NCBI GenBank assembly: GCA_029267445.1
Contig: JAJUIU010000019.1
Location: 1 to 54,921 of the forward strand
Direction of reading: 5' to 3'
DNA: 54,921 nt
DNA from: Rhodospirillaceae bacterium
GTDB taxonomy: Bacteria > Pseudomonadota > Alphaproteobacteria > Azospirillales > Azospirillaceae
In this document: positions 26,051 through 34,092 of the stretch, piece by piece
Position numbering within the stretch: position 1 is the stretch's first letter
Layout of the letters: each line of letters starts with the position of its first letter
Notes under the pieces: generated by a model
Told to the model about the DNA's origin: nothing
Databases searched by the model: none
What the model saw: the letters and a program-made list of their open reading frames with translations, nothing else
Made by a program: the position numbers and the translations under genes

Positions 26051-26763
26051 CAGGCGAGTTCCTCCGCGATGCGGCGCGCAGCTGCGGCCGGATCGGCGGC
26101 CCCGGTGATCGGCCGCCCGATCACCAGATGGTCCGCCCCGGCCGCGATGGCATCCCCCGGCGTCATGATCCGCTTCTGGTCGTTCGCGGCGGCCCAGGCC
26201 GGACGGATGCCCGGCACCATCAGCACGGCGTCGCGGCCCAGTGCCGACCGCAGCCCCGCCACCTCGGCCGGGGAGCAGACGACCCCGTCGACACAGGCGC
26301 CCACGGCCAGCCGGGCCAGCCGTTCCACCTGCGCCGCCACGGGCCCGGTCTGACCGACGGCATCGAGATCGGCCGCCTCCAGGCTGGTCAGCACGGTGAC
26401 GGCCAGGACCTTGGGCCGGGGAACGCCCAGCCGCACCGCCTCCTCGGCCGCCGCGTCGGCCGCCGCGCGCAACATGGCGGGGCCGCCGGACGCGTGGACG
26501 GTCAGGAAGGCGGGCCGCAGCGCCACGGCGGCGCGGACGGCACCCGCCACGGTGTTGGGGATGTCGTGCAACTTGAGGTCCAGGAACAGCGGCATGTCCA
26601 GGCCCGCCGTCACCGCCCGCACGCCGTCCGGCCCGTTGGCGACGAAGAACTCCAGCCCCAGCTTCACCCCGCCGACGAGGCCTTTCAGGCTTTCCGCCAG
26701 CGCGCGCGCGGACGCGACCTCAGGCGTGTCGATGGCGACGAAGATGCGGTCGGTCGGCTTCAT
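26050..26763 (-). CDS. pyrF: Orotidine 5'-phosphate decarboxylase
   Basis: A 237-residue pyrimidine-synthesis enzyme converting OMP to UMP. The catalytic tetrad is visible: Lys34 (VKLGLEFF) and Asp62-Lys64-Asp67 in FLDLKLHDIPNTV. The phosphate loop MVPGIRPAW and the C-terminal VIGRPIT are present. The coupling with trpF is a frequent alphaproteobacterial arrangement. Repeat copy C lies upstream. Confidence 0.97.
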   Translation of the reverse strand: MKPTDRIFVAIDTPEVASARALAESLKGLVGGVKLGLEFFVANGPDGVRAVTAGLDMPLFLDLKLHDIPNTVAGAVRAAVALRPAFLTVHASGGPAMLRAAADAAAEEAVRLGVPRPKVLAVTVLTSLEAADLDAVGQTGPVAAQVERLARLAVGACVDGVVCSPAEVAGLRSALGRDAVLMVPGIRPAWAAANDQKRIMTPGDAIAAGADHLVIGRPITGAADPAAAARRIAEELA

Positions 26764-26878
26764 GGGCGGTCCCCGGTCGGCGCGCCAAGGTGGGTGCGCG
26801 GCCCGCGACTATAGGGCCGCGCGCCGCCGGACCCAACGGCCCAGTACGTCGCGGCCATTCCGCCCGCGATGAACCGCC

Positions 26879-27054
26879 CCCCTCACCCGGCTCCCTCCGG
26901 TCGCCACCCTCTCCCGCGAGGGGAGAGGGGGAACTTGGCACCGGCACCGTTCTGCGGTGGCAATCGCGGGCGGAAATGTGATTGAGCGCGACCCAGGTGA
27001 ACCCTCTCCCCTTGCGGGAGAGGGTGGCGAGGCAACGCCGAGCCGGGTGAGGGG
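26879..27054. repeat. Palindromic intergenic repeat, copy C
   Basis: The best-preserved of three copies (176 bp). Arms of about 50 bases are inverse complements: CCCCTCACCCGGCTC at the left end and the inverse at the right end (GAGCCGGGTGAGGGG region). Each arm contains an inner hairpin, CCCTCTCCCgcgaGGGGAGAGGG on the left and CCCTCTCCCcttgcGGGAGAGGG on the right. The centre (about 85 bases) is unrelated to copies A and B. The element fills most of the 306-base gap between thpR and pyrF; nothing else is seen there. Confidence 0.85.
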
Positions 27055-27069
27055 TGCGGCGCCGAGGGG

Positions 27070-27621
27070 TCAGTCCGGGCGCCAGCCGCCGAGGGGGTAG
27101 CTGCGCAGTTCGTGGTAGGCGCTGCCGCCCTTGCCGAGCACGCTTTCGAACAGGACGAACCGCTCAGCCTGGATCGGGCCCGCAAGGAACATCCCGTTGG
27201 CGCCGAGGTACGCTGCCAGCTTCGCCTCCGGCGTGTCGCCCAGCCGGGCCAGGGTGACGTGCGGGGTGAATTTGCGCTCCTCCGGCGGCAGCCCGGCGCG
27301 GACCAGGGCGCTTTCCACCTTGTCGCGCAGGTGCCGCAGCGGATCGGACGGCCGGACCCCCACCCATAGCGTCTTCGCCATATGGCCCCGGCCGAAGGTG
27401 CCCAGCCCGTCCAGCGTGACAGGGAACGGCTGTGTCGTCACCGTGTCCAAGGCCGCGTCCACGTCGTGGGCGGTGTCCTCCGGCACCTCGCCGATGAAGC
27501 GCAGGGTGACGTGGTAGTTCTCAGACTTGATCCACTTCGCCCCCGGCAGGCCGGCCGCGAGGCGGGACAGGCGTTCCCGCACCTCGTCGGGCAGCGGCAG
27601 GGCGACGAACAGCCGGATCAT
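27070..27621 (-). CDS. thpR: RNA 2',3'-cyclic phosphodiesterase (2'-5' RNA ligase family)
   Basis: A 183-residue 2H phosphoesterase. The two catalytic HXTX motifs are both present: YHVTLRFIGE (His37) and PHVTLARLGD (His121). The family is known to ligate tRNA halves with 2'-5' linkage in vitro and to open 2',3'-cyclic phosphates; its physiological role is unsettled. It is co-directional with, and 13 bases after, the aldo/keto reductase gene. Confidence 0.93.
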   Translation of the reverse strand: MIRLFVALPLPDEVRERLSRLAAGLPGAKWIKSENYHVTLRFIGEVPEDTAHDVDAALDTVTTQPFPVTLDGLGTFGRGHMAKTLWVGVRPSDPLRHLRDKVESALVRAGLPPEERKFTPHVTLARLGDTPEAKLAAYLGANGMFLAGPIQAERFVLFESVLGKGGSAYHELRSYPLGGWRPD

Positions 27622-27634
27622 CGGCCAACACCCT

Positions 27635-28681
27635 TCAGGGGCAGGGGTTCGGGTTGGCGGTGTGCACCGCCTCGATCTCGTTCAACACCGCGTCGGGCAG
27701 TTCGATCGCGAAGGCGTCGAGATCGGCGCGGAGCTGGTCCAGGCTGGTGGCGCCGATGATGCTGGCCGTCACGAAGGGTTGCCGGTGCGCCCAGGCGAGC
27801 GCCATCTGCGCCGGGTCGAGGCCGTGGCGCCGGGCGATCGCCACATAATCCCCCACCGCCGCCTCCGCCCGTGGCTTGTCGTAACGGGACGGGCGCGGGT
27901 CAATGGCGCGGCGGGACCCCGGCGGGCGGGCGCCGCCCATGTACTTGCCGGACAGGGTGCCCCCGGCCAGCGGGGAGTAGGCCAGCAGCCCCACATCCTC
28001 CCGCAGCGCCACCTCGGCCAGCCCGTCTTCGAAGGTGCGGTTCAGCAGGTTGTAGGCGTTCTGGATGCTGACGATGCGGGGCAGGCCCAGCCGCTCCGCC
28101 GCCATCAGATGCGCCATCACGCCCCAGGACGTCTCGTTCGACACGCCGATGTGCCGGATCTTGCCCGCCTTCACCAGATCGCCCAGCACGGCCAGCGTCT
28201 CGTGGATCGGCGTGCCGTCCGTCGCCGCCGACGGGCGGGGCATGATCCGGGCGCCGAAGCGGCTGGTGGGCCGGTCGGGCCAGTGGGTCTGGTAGAGGTC
28301 GATATGGTCGGTGCGCAGACGGCGCAGGCTGTCGTCGACGGCCCGGACGAGGTTCGCCCGGTCCAGCTTCGCGCCACCACCGCGCACCCAGCCGAAGCCG
28401 GTTCCGGCGTTGCCGATGGCCTTGGTCGCCAGCACCACCTTGTCGCGGTTGCCCCGGCTGGCGAACCAGGAGCCGATGATTTCCTCCGTCCGGCCGTAGG
28501 TCTCGGCGGTGGGCGGGACCGCGTACATCTCCGCCGTGTCCCAGAAGGTGACGCCGCGGTCGAACGCCAGATCCATCTGGGCGTGGCCCTCGGCCTCCGT
28601 GTTCTGGAAGCCCCAGGTCATGGTGCCCAGGCAGACGGCGGAGACGCGGAGATCGGTGCGGCCGAGGCGGCGGAATTCCAT
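27635..28681 (-). CDS. Aldo/keto reductase (Tas-like)
   Basis: A 348-residue NADPH-dependent TIM-barrel oxidoreductase. The catalytic set is present: Asp48 and Tyr53 (FWDTAEMYAVPP), Lys87 (LATKAIG) and a His in LYQTHWPDR. The insertion between Tyr53 and Lys87 (PPTAETYGRTEEIIGSW) and the overall length place it in the Tas/YghZ-like branch rather than the short aldose-reductase branch. The substrate is unknown. Confidence 0.93.
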   Translation of the reverse strand: MEFRRLGRTDLRVSAVCLGTMTWGFQNTEAEGHAQMDLAFDRGVTFWDTAEMYAVPPTAETYGRTEEIIGSWFASRGNRDKVVLATKAIGNAGTGFGWVRGGGAKLDRANLVRAVDDSLRRLRTDHIDLYQTHWPDRPTSRFGARIMPRPSAATDGTPIHETLAVLGDLVKAGKIRHIGVSNETSWGVMAHLMAAERLGLPRIVSIQNAYNLLNRTFEDGLAEVALREDVGLLAYSPLAGGTLSGKYMGGARPPGSRRAIDPRPSRYDKPRAEAAVGDYVAIARRHGLDPAQMALAWAHRQPFVTASIIGATSLDQLRADLDAFAIELPDAVLNEIEAVHTANPNPCP

Positions 28682-28748
28682 GCGGGACCGTCCTTGGAAG
28701 GGGAATGGTGCTGTGGTGCTCGTCGGTGGCGCCTATCGCTGGCGCCCG

Positions 28749-29861
28749 TCAGGTGAACAGGGTCAGCACGCCGGTGTAACCGTACAGGCGGTTGTTGCTG
28801 ATCTCCCCGTTGGCGAAGAAACCCGCCAGGGGCACGTCGCCCAGCGCGTCCTGGATGGTGCGCAGCTCCTCGCTGTCGTCGCCGAACAGGCTGGGCCCGC
28901 GCGCCACGCAGGAGACGTAGACCGCCCCCTTTGCCGGGCCGGACAGGCGCCGCTTCAACTGGCCCAGCATGCGCTCAAGGTCCTGCTGGGCCGCCGCCCG
29001 GTCCCGCCGTGTGAACAGGATGGCCTGTCCCGGCTCCACCATGTCGCCGATGGCAATCCAGCCGCGCTGCGGATCGATGCCGGTGAGGTTGCGCACCAGA
29101 TAGTCGCCGGTGTCGGAGCCGGGGATGGGCAGGCCCGCGAAGATGTAGCCCGCCACCCGGCGCAGGTCGCGGGCCAGCAGCTCCCCGATATCGGTCTTGA
29201 AGACCTCGAGTGCCGGGTGGCCGTCGATCTCCATGATGACGTTGCGCTCCGCCGCCGTCACCGTGCGCACCGGGCCGATCGGGCTGCAGCCCTGGGTCAG
29301 CGCGGTCGCCACCGGCACCTCGGCGGAGAAGACGACACCGGACACCCCGCCCTCCGCCACCTTGCCGGCCAGATGCGGGAACTCCCCGCGCGAGGAGGCG
29401 AGGCCGCCCACCAGGAACCCCGTGCGGTCGGCGAGGTCGCCCACGATGTCGCCAAGGTTGGGCGTGCGCGGGTCGGCATGGATCAGGGACATGACGGGCG
29501 GGTGGCTTTCCATCCAGACGCCCGCCCCCGCCTCGAACGGGGCCAGCCCGTCGGTCAGGCGCGGGATCAGGCGGAAGCCGTTCGGCGGCAGCGTGCCCAG
29601 CATGGCCGCCACGGCGGGGCGGTCGAACACCTCCCGCCCGGTGCCGCAGATGCCGAGGCCCACCGTGCCGACCCAGAGGTCCACGCCGGTGACACCCCGG
29701 AACAGCGTGGCGATGCTGCCCATCTGGTCGGCCAGATGGTCGGTGACGTAGAGGAAGCCGAGATTGGCCTCCGGCACGAGGTCCAGCCTGTCGAGGCAGG
29801 CCTTGGCCGCGTCGGACCAGTCCGCCCCCTCGCCCACCGCCGAACTGAACCGCCCGTTCAT
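28749..29861 (-). CDS. FIST domain sensory protein
   Basis: A 370-residue soluble protein with FIST-N (about 15-210) and FIST-C (about 215-350) regions: GTVGLGICGTGREVFDR, VTGVDLWVGTVG, then GYIFAGLPIPG and the closing PLAGFFANGEIS. FIST domains are predicted small-ligand (possibly amino-acid) sensors, usually linked to signalling proteins. No kinase, cyclase or receptor domain is fused here, and the neighbours (AKR and tesA) do not explain its output. The closest chemoreceptor is 4 kb away. Confidence 0.9.
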   Translation of the reverse strand: MNGRFSSAVGEGADWSDAAKACLDRLDLVPEANLGFLYVTDHLADQMGSIATLFRGVTGVDLWVGTVGLGICGTGREVFDRPAVAAMLGTLPPNGFRLIPRLTDGLAPFEAGAGVWMESHPPVMSLIHADPRTPNLGDIVGDLADRTGFLVGGLASSRGEFPHLAGKVAEGGVSGVVFSAEVPVATALTQGCSPIGPVRTVTAAERNVIMEIDGHPALEVFKTDIGELLARDLRRVAGYIFAGLPIPGSDTGDYLVRNLTGIDPQRGWIAIGDMVEPGQAILFTRRDRAAAQQDLERMLGQLKRRLSGPAKGAVYVSCVARGPSLFGDDSEELRTIQDALGDVPLAGFFANGEISNNRLYGYTGVLTLFT

Positions 29862-29893
29862 GGCCGACCACCCCTTCCGATCGGTCCAGCCTC

Positions 29894-30589
29894 TCAGCCT
29901 GCGGCGATCCTGTCGAGGGCGCTGGTCACCACCGGCAGGATGCCCTCGACCATGATGGCGACACCCTTGGCGTTGGGATGCATGCCGTCGTCCAGGTTCA
30001 GGGCGGGGTCCAGCGCCACCCCCTCCAGGAAGAAGGGATAGAGCGGCACGCCGTGCTTCTCAGCCAGCTCCGGATAGATCGCGTCGAAGGCGCGGCCGTA
30101 CTCGGACCCCAGATTGCGGGGGGCGAGCATGCCGGCGAGCACGGCCGGCACCCCCTTCTCCTTCAGCGTGGCCAGGATCCTGTCCAGGTTGGCGCGGGTG
30201 GCGGCCGGGTCGATGCCCCGCAGCCCGTCGTTGCTGCCCAGCGCCACGATGACGAGGTCCGGCTTGTCGCCCAGCACCCAGTTGAGGCGGGCGAGGCCGC
30301 CGGCCGTCGTCTCCCCCGAAACGCCGGTGTTGGGGACGGACACGGAATAGCCCTTCGCCTTCAGCGCCGCCTCCAGCTGGCTGGTGAAGGCGGCCTCGCG
30401 CGGCAGGCCGTAACCCGCCGACAGGCTGTCCCCCAATGTGACGATCGTCATGGGGCGCCCCTGTGCGGATGCCGTAGGACTTGCGCCCAAAGCGCCCGTC
30501 AGGAGGACGGCCGCCAATGCCATCACGTTGAAAACCCGGCGGCTGAAGCCATATCCGCTTGAGTTTTCCGCACCGCGAGAATGTGCCAT
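29894..30589 (-). CDS. tesA: Multifunctional acyl-CoA thioesterase/lysophospholipase TesA (SGNH arylesterase)
   Basis: A 231-residue periplasmic SGNH hydrolase. Block I is GDSLSAGYG with nucleophile Ser55, block II has the Gly in SGETTAGG, block III is LGSNDGL, and block V DGMHPNAKG carries the Asp-His pair. The start at 30589 gives a signal with a basic n-region (SRRVF) before VMALAAVLLTGALG and a cut near SASAQ-like ASAQ. This start overlaps the divergent ATPase start codon; an ATG at 30523 would avoid the overlap but lacks the basic residues. The tesA-ybbA-ybbP neighbourhood is conserved in proteobacteria. Confidence 0.9.
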   Translation of the reverse strand: MAHSRGAENSSGYGFSRRVFNVMALAAVLLTGALGASPTASAQGRPMTIVTLGDSLSAGYGLPREAAFTSQLEAALKAKGYSVSVPNTGVSGETTAGGLARLNWVLGDKPDLVIVALGSNDGLRGIDPAATRANLDRILATLKEKGVPAVLAGMLAPRNLGSEYGRAFDAIYPELAEKHGVPLYPFFLEGVALDPALNLDDGMHPNAKGVAIMVEGILPVVTSALDRIAAG

Positions 30590-31340
30590 GCCCGGTTCCG
30601 TCGCTTCCGTCGAGTCCGTCGTCCATCTCGACGACATCCACCTGAAACTGGAGAGCGAGGCGGGGACCGTCAACATCCTGAAGGGAATCAACCTGCGCGT
30701 CGGCCGGGGCGAACGGCTGGGTGTGGTCGGCCCCTCGGGCTCGGGCAAGTCCTCCATGATGATGATCCTGGGCGGGCTGCAGCCGCCCACCAGCGGGTCT
30801 GTAAAGGTCAACGGCCGCGAGCTGACGACCATGGGCGAGGATGAACTGGCGCGCTTCCGGCGCGACCATGTCGGCATCGTGTTCCAGGCCTTCCACCTGA
30901 TCCCGACCATGACGGCGCTGGAGAACGTGGCGATCCCGCTGGAGTTCGCAGGATTGCCCGACGCCTTCGACCGCGCCCGCGCCGGGCTGGAGGCGGTGGG
31001 GCTGGGGCACCGCCTGACCCACTATCCGGGGCAGCTCTCGGGCGGAGAGCAGCAGCGCGTGGCGCTGGCCCGCGCCTTCGCGCCGGAGCCGGCCCTTCTG
31101 CTGGCGGACGAGCCGACCGGCAACCTGGACGGCGACACCGGCCGGGCCGTGATCGACCTGATGTTCGGCATGGCGGAGCGCAAGGGCACCACCATCCTGC
31201 TGATCACCCATGATCCCGGCCTCGCCCAGCAGTGCGACCGGGTGGTGCGGATGAAGGACGGGCTGATCGCCGATGACGGGCTGACGGCCCGTGCCGAGCG
31301 CGCGGCCCAGCATGCGCTGCGCACCGGCACGGCGGAGTGA
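30588..31340 (+). CDS. ABC transporter ATP-binding protein (YbbA/LolD-like)
   Basis: A 250-residue ATPase of the lipoprotein-release/MacB type. Walker A GPSGSGKSS is at 48-56, the signature LSGGEQQR at 150-157, and Walker B with the family ADEPTGNLDG at 173-182. Together with the permease that starts 4 bases after its stop, it matches YbbA-YbbP, a pair found next to tesA in many bacteria. The substrate is undetermined; mechanotransmission or envelope-lipid handling are the family's roles. Confidence 0.93.
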   Translation: MPGSVASVESVVHLDDIHLKLESEAGTVNILKGINLRVGRGERLGVVGPSGSGKSSMMMILGGLQPPTSGSVKVNGRELTTMGEDELARFRRDHVGIVFQAFHLIPTMTALENVAIPLEFAGLPDAFDRARAGLEAVGLGHRLTHYPGQLSGGEQQRVALARAFAPEPALLLADEPTGNLDGDTGRAVIDLMFGMAERKGTTILLITHDPGLAQQCDRVVRMKDGLIADDGLTARAERAAQHALRTGTAE

Positions 31341-31344
31341 TTCC

Positions 31345-33936
31345 ATGGCCGTCGCCGATCTCCCCGCCGCCGGTGGCCTTGGCACCGGTGGCAACGCCGG
31401 GTTCTGGACCAACCTGCGCCTCGCCGTCACCTTCGCGCGGCGGGAGCTGCGTATCGGCCTGCGCGGGTTCCGCATCTTCCTGGCCTGCCTCACCATCGGC
31501 GTCGGCGCCATCGCCACGGTGCAGTCGGTCAGTTTCGGCATCATGGATTCCTTGCGCAGTGACGGGCGCGCCATCCTGGGCGGCGACGTGGCCCTGCGCA
31601 TCCTCTACCGCGAGGCGACACCGGAGCAGATCGCCTGGCTGCGGGAGCGGGGCACGCTGGTGACCTCCGCCGAGATGCGGGCGATGGCGCGCGACCCCGC
31701 CGACTCCGGAAACGCCGCCCTGGTGGAGCTGAAATCCGTCACCGACGCCTACCCGATCTATGGGCAGTTCGAGCTGGCCGACGGGCCGGTGGACATCCAG
31801 GAGGTGCTGGCGGAGCGGAACGGCGTCTGGGGGGCGGTGATCGAGGATACGCTGGCCACCCGCATGGACCTTCAGACGGGCGACCGGCTGGCCGTGGGCG
31901 AGACCACCGTGGAGGTGCGCGGCATCATCGGCAAGGAGCCGGACCGCGCCGGGTCGGGCAGCTTCAGCTTGGGCCCCCGCCTGCTGATCGCGGATGCCGC
32001 GCTGAAGACCACCGGCCTCGTCCAGCAGGGCAGCCTGATCACCTGGTCCTACCTGCTGCGCCTGAACCCCGGGCTGGACCATACGGCCTTCCGGGCGCAG
32101 GTGAAGGAGGCCTTCCCCGATGCCGGCTGGCGGGTGCGGGACTATACCAACGCCGCCCCGCAGCTCGCCCGCTTCGTCGACCAGCTCACCCTGTTCCTGA
32201 CGCTGGTCGGGCTGACGGCATTGCTGGTCGGGGGTGTCGGCGTGGGCAACGCGGTGCGCAGCTATCTGGAGACCAAGACCGCCACCATCGCCACGCTGAA
32301 ATGCCTGGGTGCCAGGGGCGGGCTGATCTTCGAGGCCTATCTGATCCAGATCCTGGCCCTGGCCGCCGTCGGCATCGCGCTGGGCCTGCTGATCGGCACG
32401 CTGGCGCCGATCCTGGCCGGCCGGGCCCTGGCCGACCTGCTGCCGGTGACCGCGCGCATCGGCGTCTATCCGGGTGCGCTCGCCATCGCCGCCACCTTCG
32501 GCCTGCTGACGGCACTCGCCTTCTCGCTCTGGCCGCTGGGCCGCGCGCGGGAGGTGCCGGCCGCCGCCCTGTTCCGCGACGCCGTGGCGCCCAGCCGGGG
32601 CCGCCCGCGTCTGCCCTACATGCTGCTGATGCTGCTGTCCGGCCTGGGGCTCGCGGGGCTGGCCGTGGGCACGGCGGAGAACAAGGTGTTCGCCGCCGCC
32701 TTCGTCGCCGGGTCCATCCTGACGCTGGGCGCGTTCTGGGCGGCGGGCTGGGCCGTGACGCGGATCGCGGCGCGCCTGGGCCGGCCGCGCAGCCCGGTGC
32801 TGCGCCTGGCTGTCGCCAACATCCACCGGCCCGGCAATCCGACGGGCGCCGTCGTCCTGTCGCTCGGCCTCGGCCTCACCGTGCTGGTCGCCATCGCCCT
32901 GATCGAGGGGAACTTCCGCCTCGCGGTGAAGGAGACGATCCCGGAGAACGCGCCCGCCTTCTTCTTCGTCGACATCCAGCCGGACCAGTTGCAGGACTTC
33001 AACCGCACCGTCATGTCCGTGCCCGGCGCCTCGGAGCTGGAGGAGGTGCCGCAGCTGCGCGGCCGCATCTCCACCGTCAACGGCGTGCAGGCCGAACAGG
33101 CGATCGTGAACCGGGAGCATGCCTGGGTGCTGAACGGCGACCGGGGCATCACCTACCGCCGGACCCCGCCGCCCGACGACCAGGTGGTGGCAGGATCCTG
33201 GTGGCCGGCCGATTACGCCGGGCCGCCGCAGCTCGCCATCTACAAGGACATCGCCGACGCCTTCGGCATCGGGCCGGGGGACCGGATGGCGCTGAACATC
33301 CTGGGCCGCGATATCGAGGCGGAGGTCGCGGTCGTGCGCGACCTTGATTTCTCCACGGTCGGGATCAACTTCACCCTCGTCTTCTCCCCCGGCGTTCTGG
33401 AGGGCGCACCCCAGACCTGGCTCGCCACCATCAAGGCGACACCGGAGGCGGAGCTCGCGGTCCAGCGCGCCGTCACCCAGCGCTTCTCCAACATCACGGT
33501 CGTCCGGGTGAAGGAGGCGCTGGAGACGATCAACGACATCCTGGGCAACATCGGCATGGCGGTGCGCGTGACGGCGGCCGTTACCCTGATCGCCGGTACC
33601 TTGGTGCTCGCCGGCGCCATCGCCGCCGGGCACAAGCGCCGGGTCTACGATTCGGTGGTGCTGAAGGTGCTGGGCGCCACACGCGCCACGGTCGCCCGCG
33701 CCTATCTGCTGGAATACGGGCTGCTGGGGCTGATCACGGCGGCGGTGGCGGGCGCCCTGGGCACGCTCACGGCCTGGGCGGTCCTGACCCAGGTGATGCA
33801 GCTGGAATGGACCTTCATTCCGTCGGCCGTGGCGGCGACGACCCTGCTCTGCACCGCCATCACACTGGGTCTTGGTTTCCTCGGCACCTGGCGGGCGCTG
33901 GGCCAGCCGGCCGCGCCGCTGCTGCGGAACGATTGA
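31345..33936 (+). CDS. ABC transporter permease (YbbP-like, FtsX/MacB fold)
   Basis: An 863-residue inner-membrane protein with two FtsX units. There are N-terminal helices near 35-60, a large periplasmic domain (about 65-275), a helix cluster at 280-450, a second periplasmic region (about 530-700), and a last three-helix cluster (about 745-850). The short segment YLETKTATIATLKCLGARGG and its C-terminal echo VYDSVVLKVLGATRATVARA are the coupling loops to the ATPase. The length (about 800-860) is typical of YbbP. Confidence 0.93.
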   Translation: MAVADLPAAGGLGTGGNAGFWTNLRLAVTFARRELRIGLRGFRIFLACLTIGVGAIATVQSVSFGIMDSLRSDGRAILGGDVALRILYREATPEQIAWLRERGTLVTSAEMRAMARDPADSGNAALVELKSVTDAYPIYGQFELADGPVDIQEVLAERNGVWGAVIEDTLATRMDLQTGDRLAVGETTVEVRGIIGKEPDRAGSGSFSLGPRLLIADAALKTTGLVQQGSLITWSYLLRLNPGLDHTAFRAQVKEAFPDAGWRVRDYTNAAPQLARFVDQLTLFLTLVGLTALLVGGVGVGNAVRSYLETKTATIATLKCLGARGGLIFEAYLIQILALAAVGIALGLLIGTLAPILAGRALADLLPVTARIGVYPGALAIAATFGLLTALAFSLWPLGRAREVPAAALFRDAVAPSRGRPRLPYMLLMLLSGLGLAGLAVGTAENKVFAAAFVAGSILTLGAFWAAGWAVTRIAARLGRPRSPVLRLAVANIHRPGNPTGAVVLSLGLGLTVLVAIALIEGNFRLAVKETIPENAPAFFFVDIQPDQLQDFNRTVMSVPGASELEEVPQLRGRISTVNGVQAEQAIVNREHAWVLNGDRGITYRRTPPPDDQVVAGSWWPADYAGPPQLAIYKDIADAFGIGPGDRMALNILGRDIEAEVAVVRDLDFSTVGINFTLVFSPGVLEGAPQTWLATIKATPEAELAVQRAVTQRFSNITVVRVKEALETINDILGNIGMAVRVTAAVTLIAGTLVLAGAIAAGHKRRVYDSVVLKVLGATRATVARAYLLEYGLLGLITAAVAGALGTLTAWAVLTQVMQLEWTFIPSAVAATTLLCTAITLGLGFLGTWRALGQPAAPLLRND

Positions 33937-34092
33937 GCCGCCCCGAACATCCGCACGGCCACATGCACGCGGGGGTGATGGGCTGAAATAGTTCCACCAC
34001 CCCCGCCATCCGTATGGATATATTGCCCCCCGATGGCGTTAACGCATCTGTACGGCCCATGGCCGCGCGGAGCGGCATGGTGGGGGGCGATG

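Noticed and set aside
31204-33633. Long antisense reading frame (about 809 codons) over the YbbP-like gene
   Set aside because: It is a GC-rich shadow frame with His/Gly/Arg-rich, non-globular sequence, opposite a clear membrane permease.
33971-34004. Terminator after the YbbP-like gene (GGGGGTG / CACCCCC stem)
   Set aside because: The stem is good but lacks a following T tract on either strand, so it was not called.
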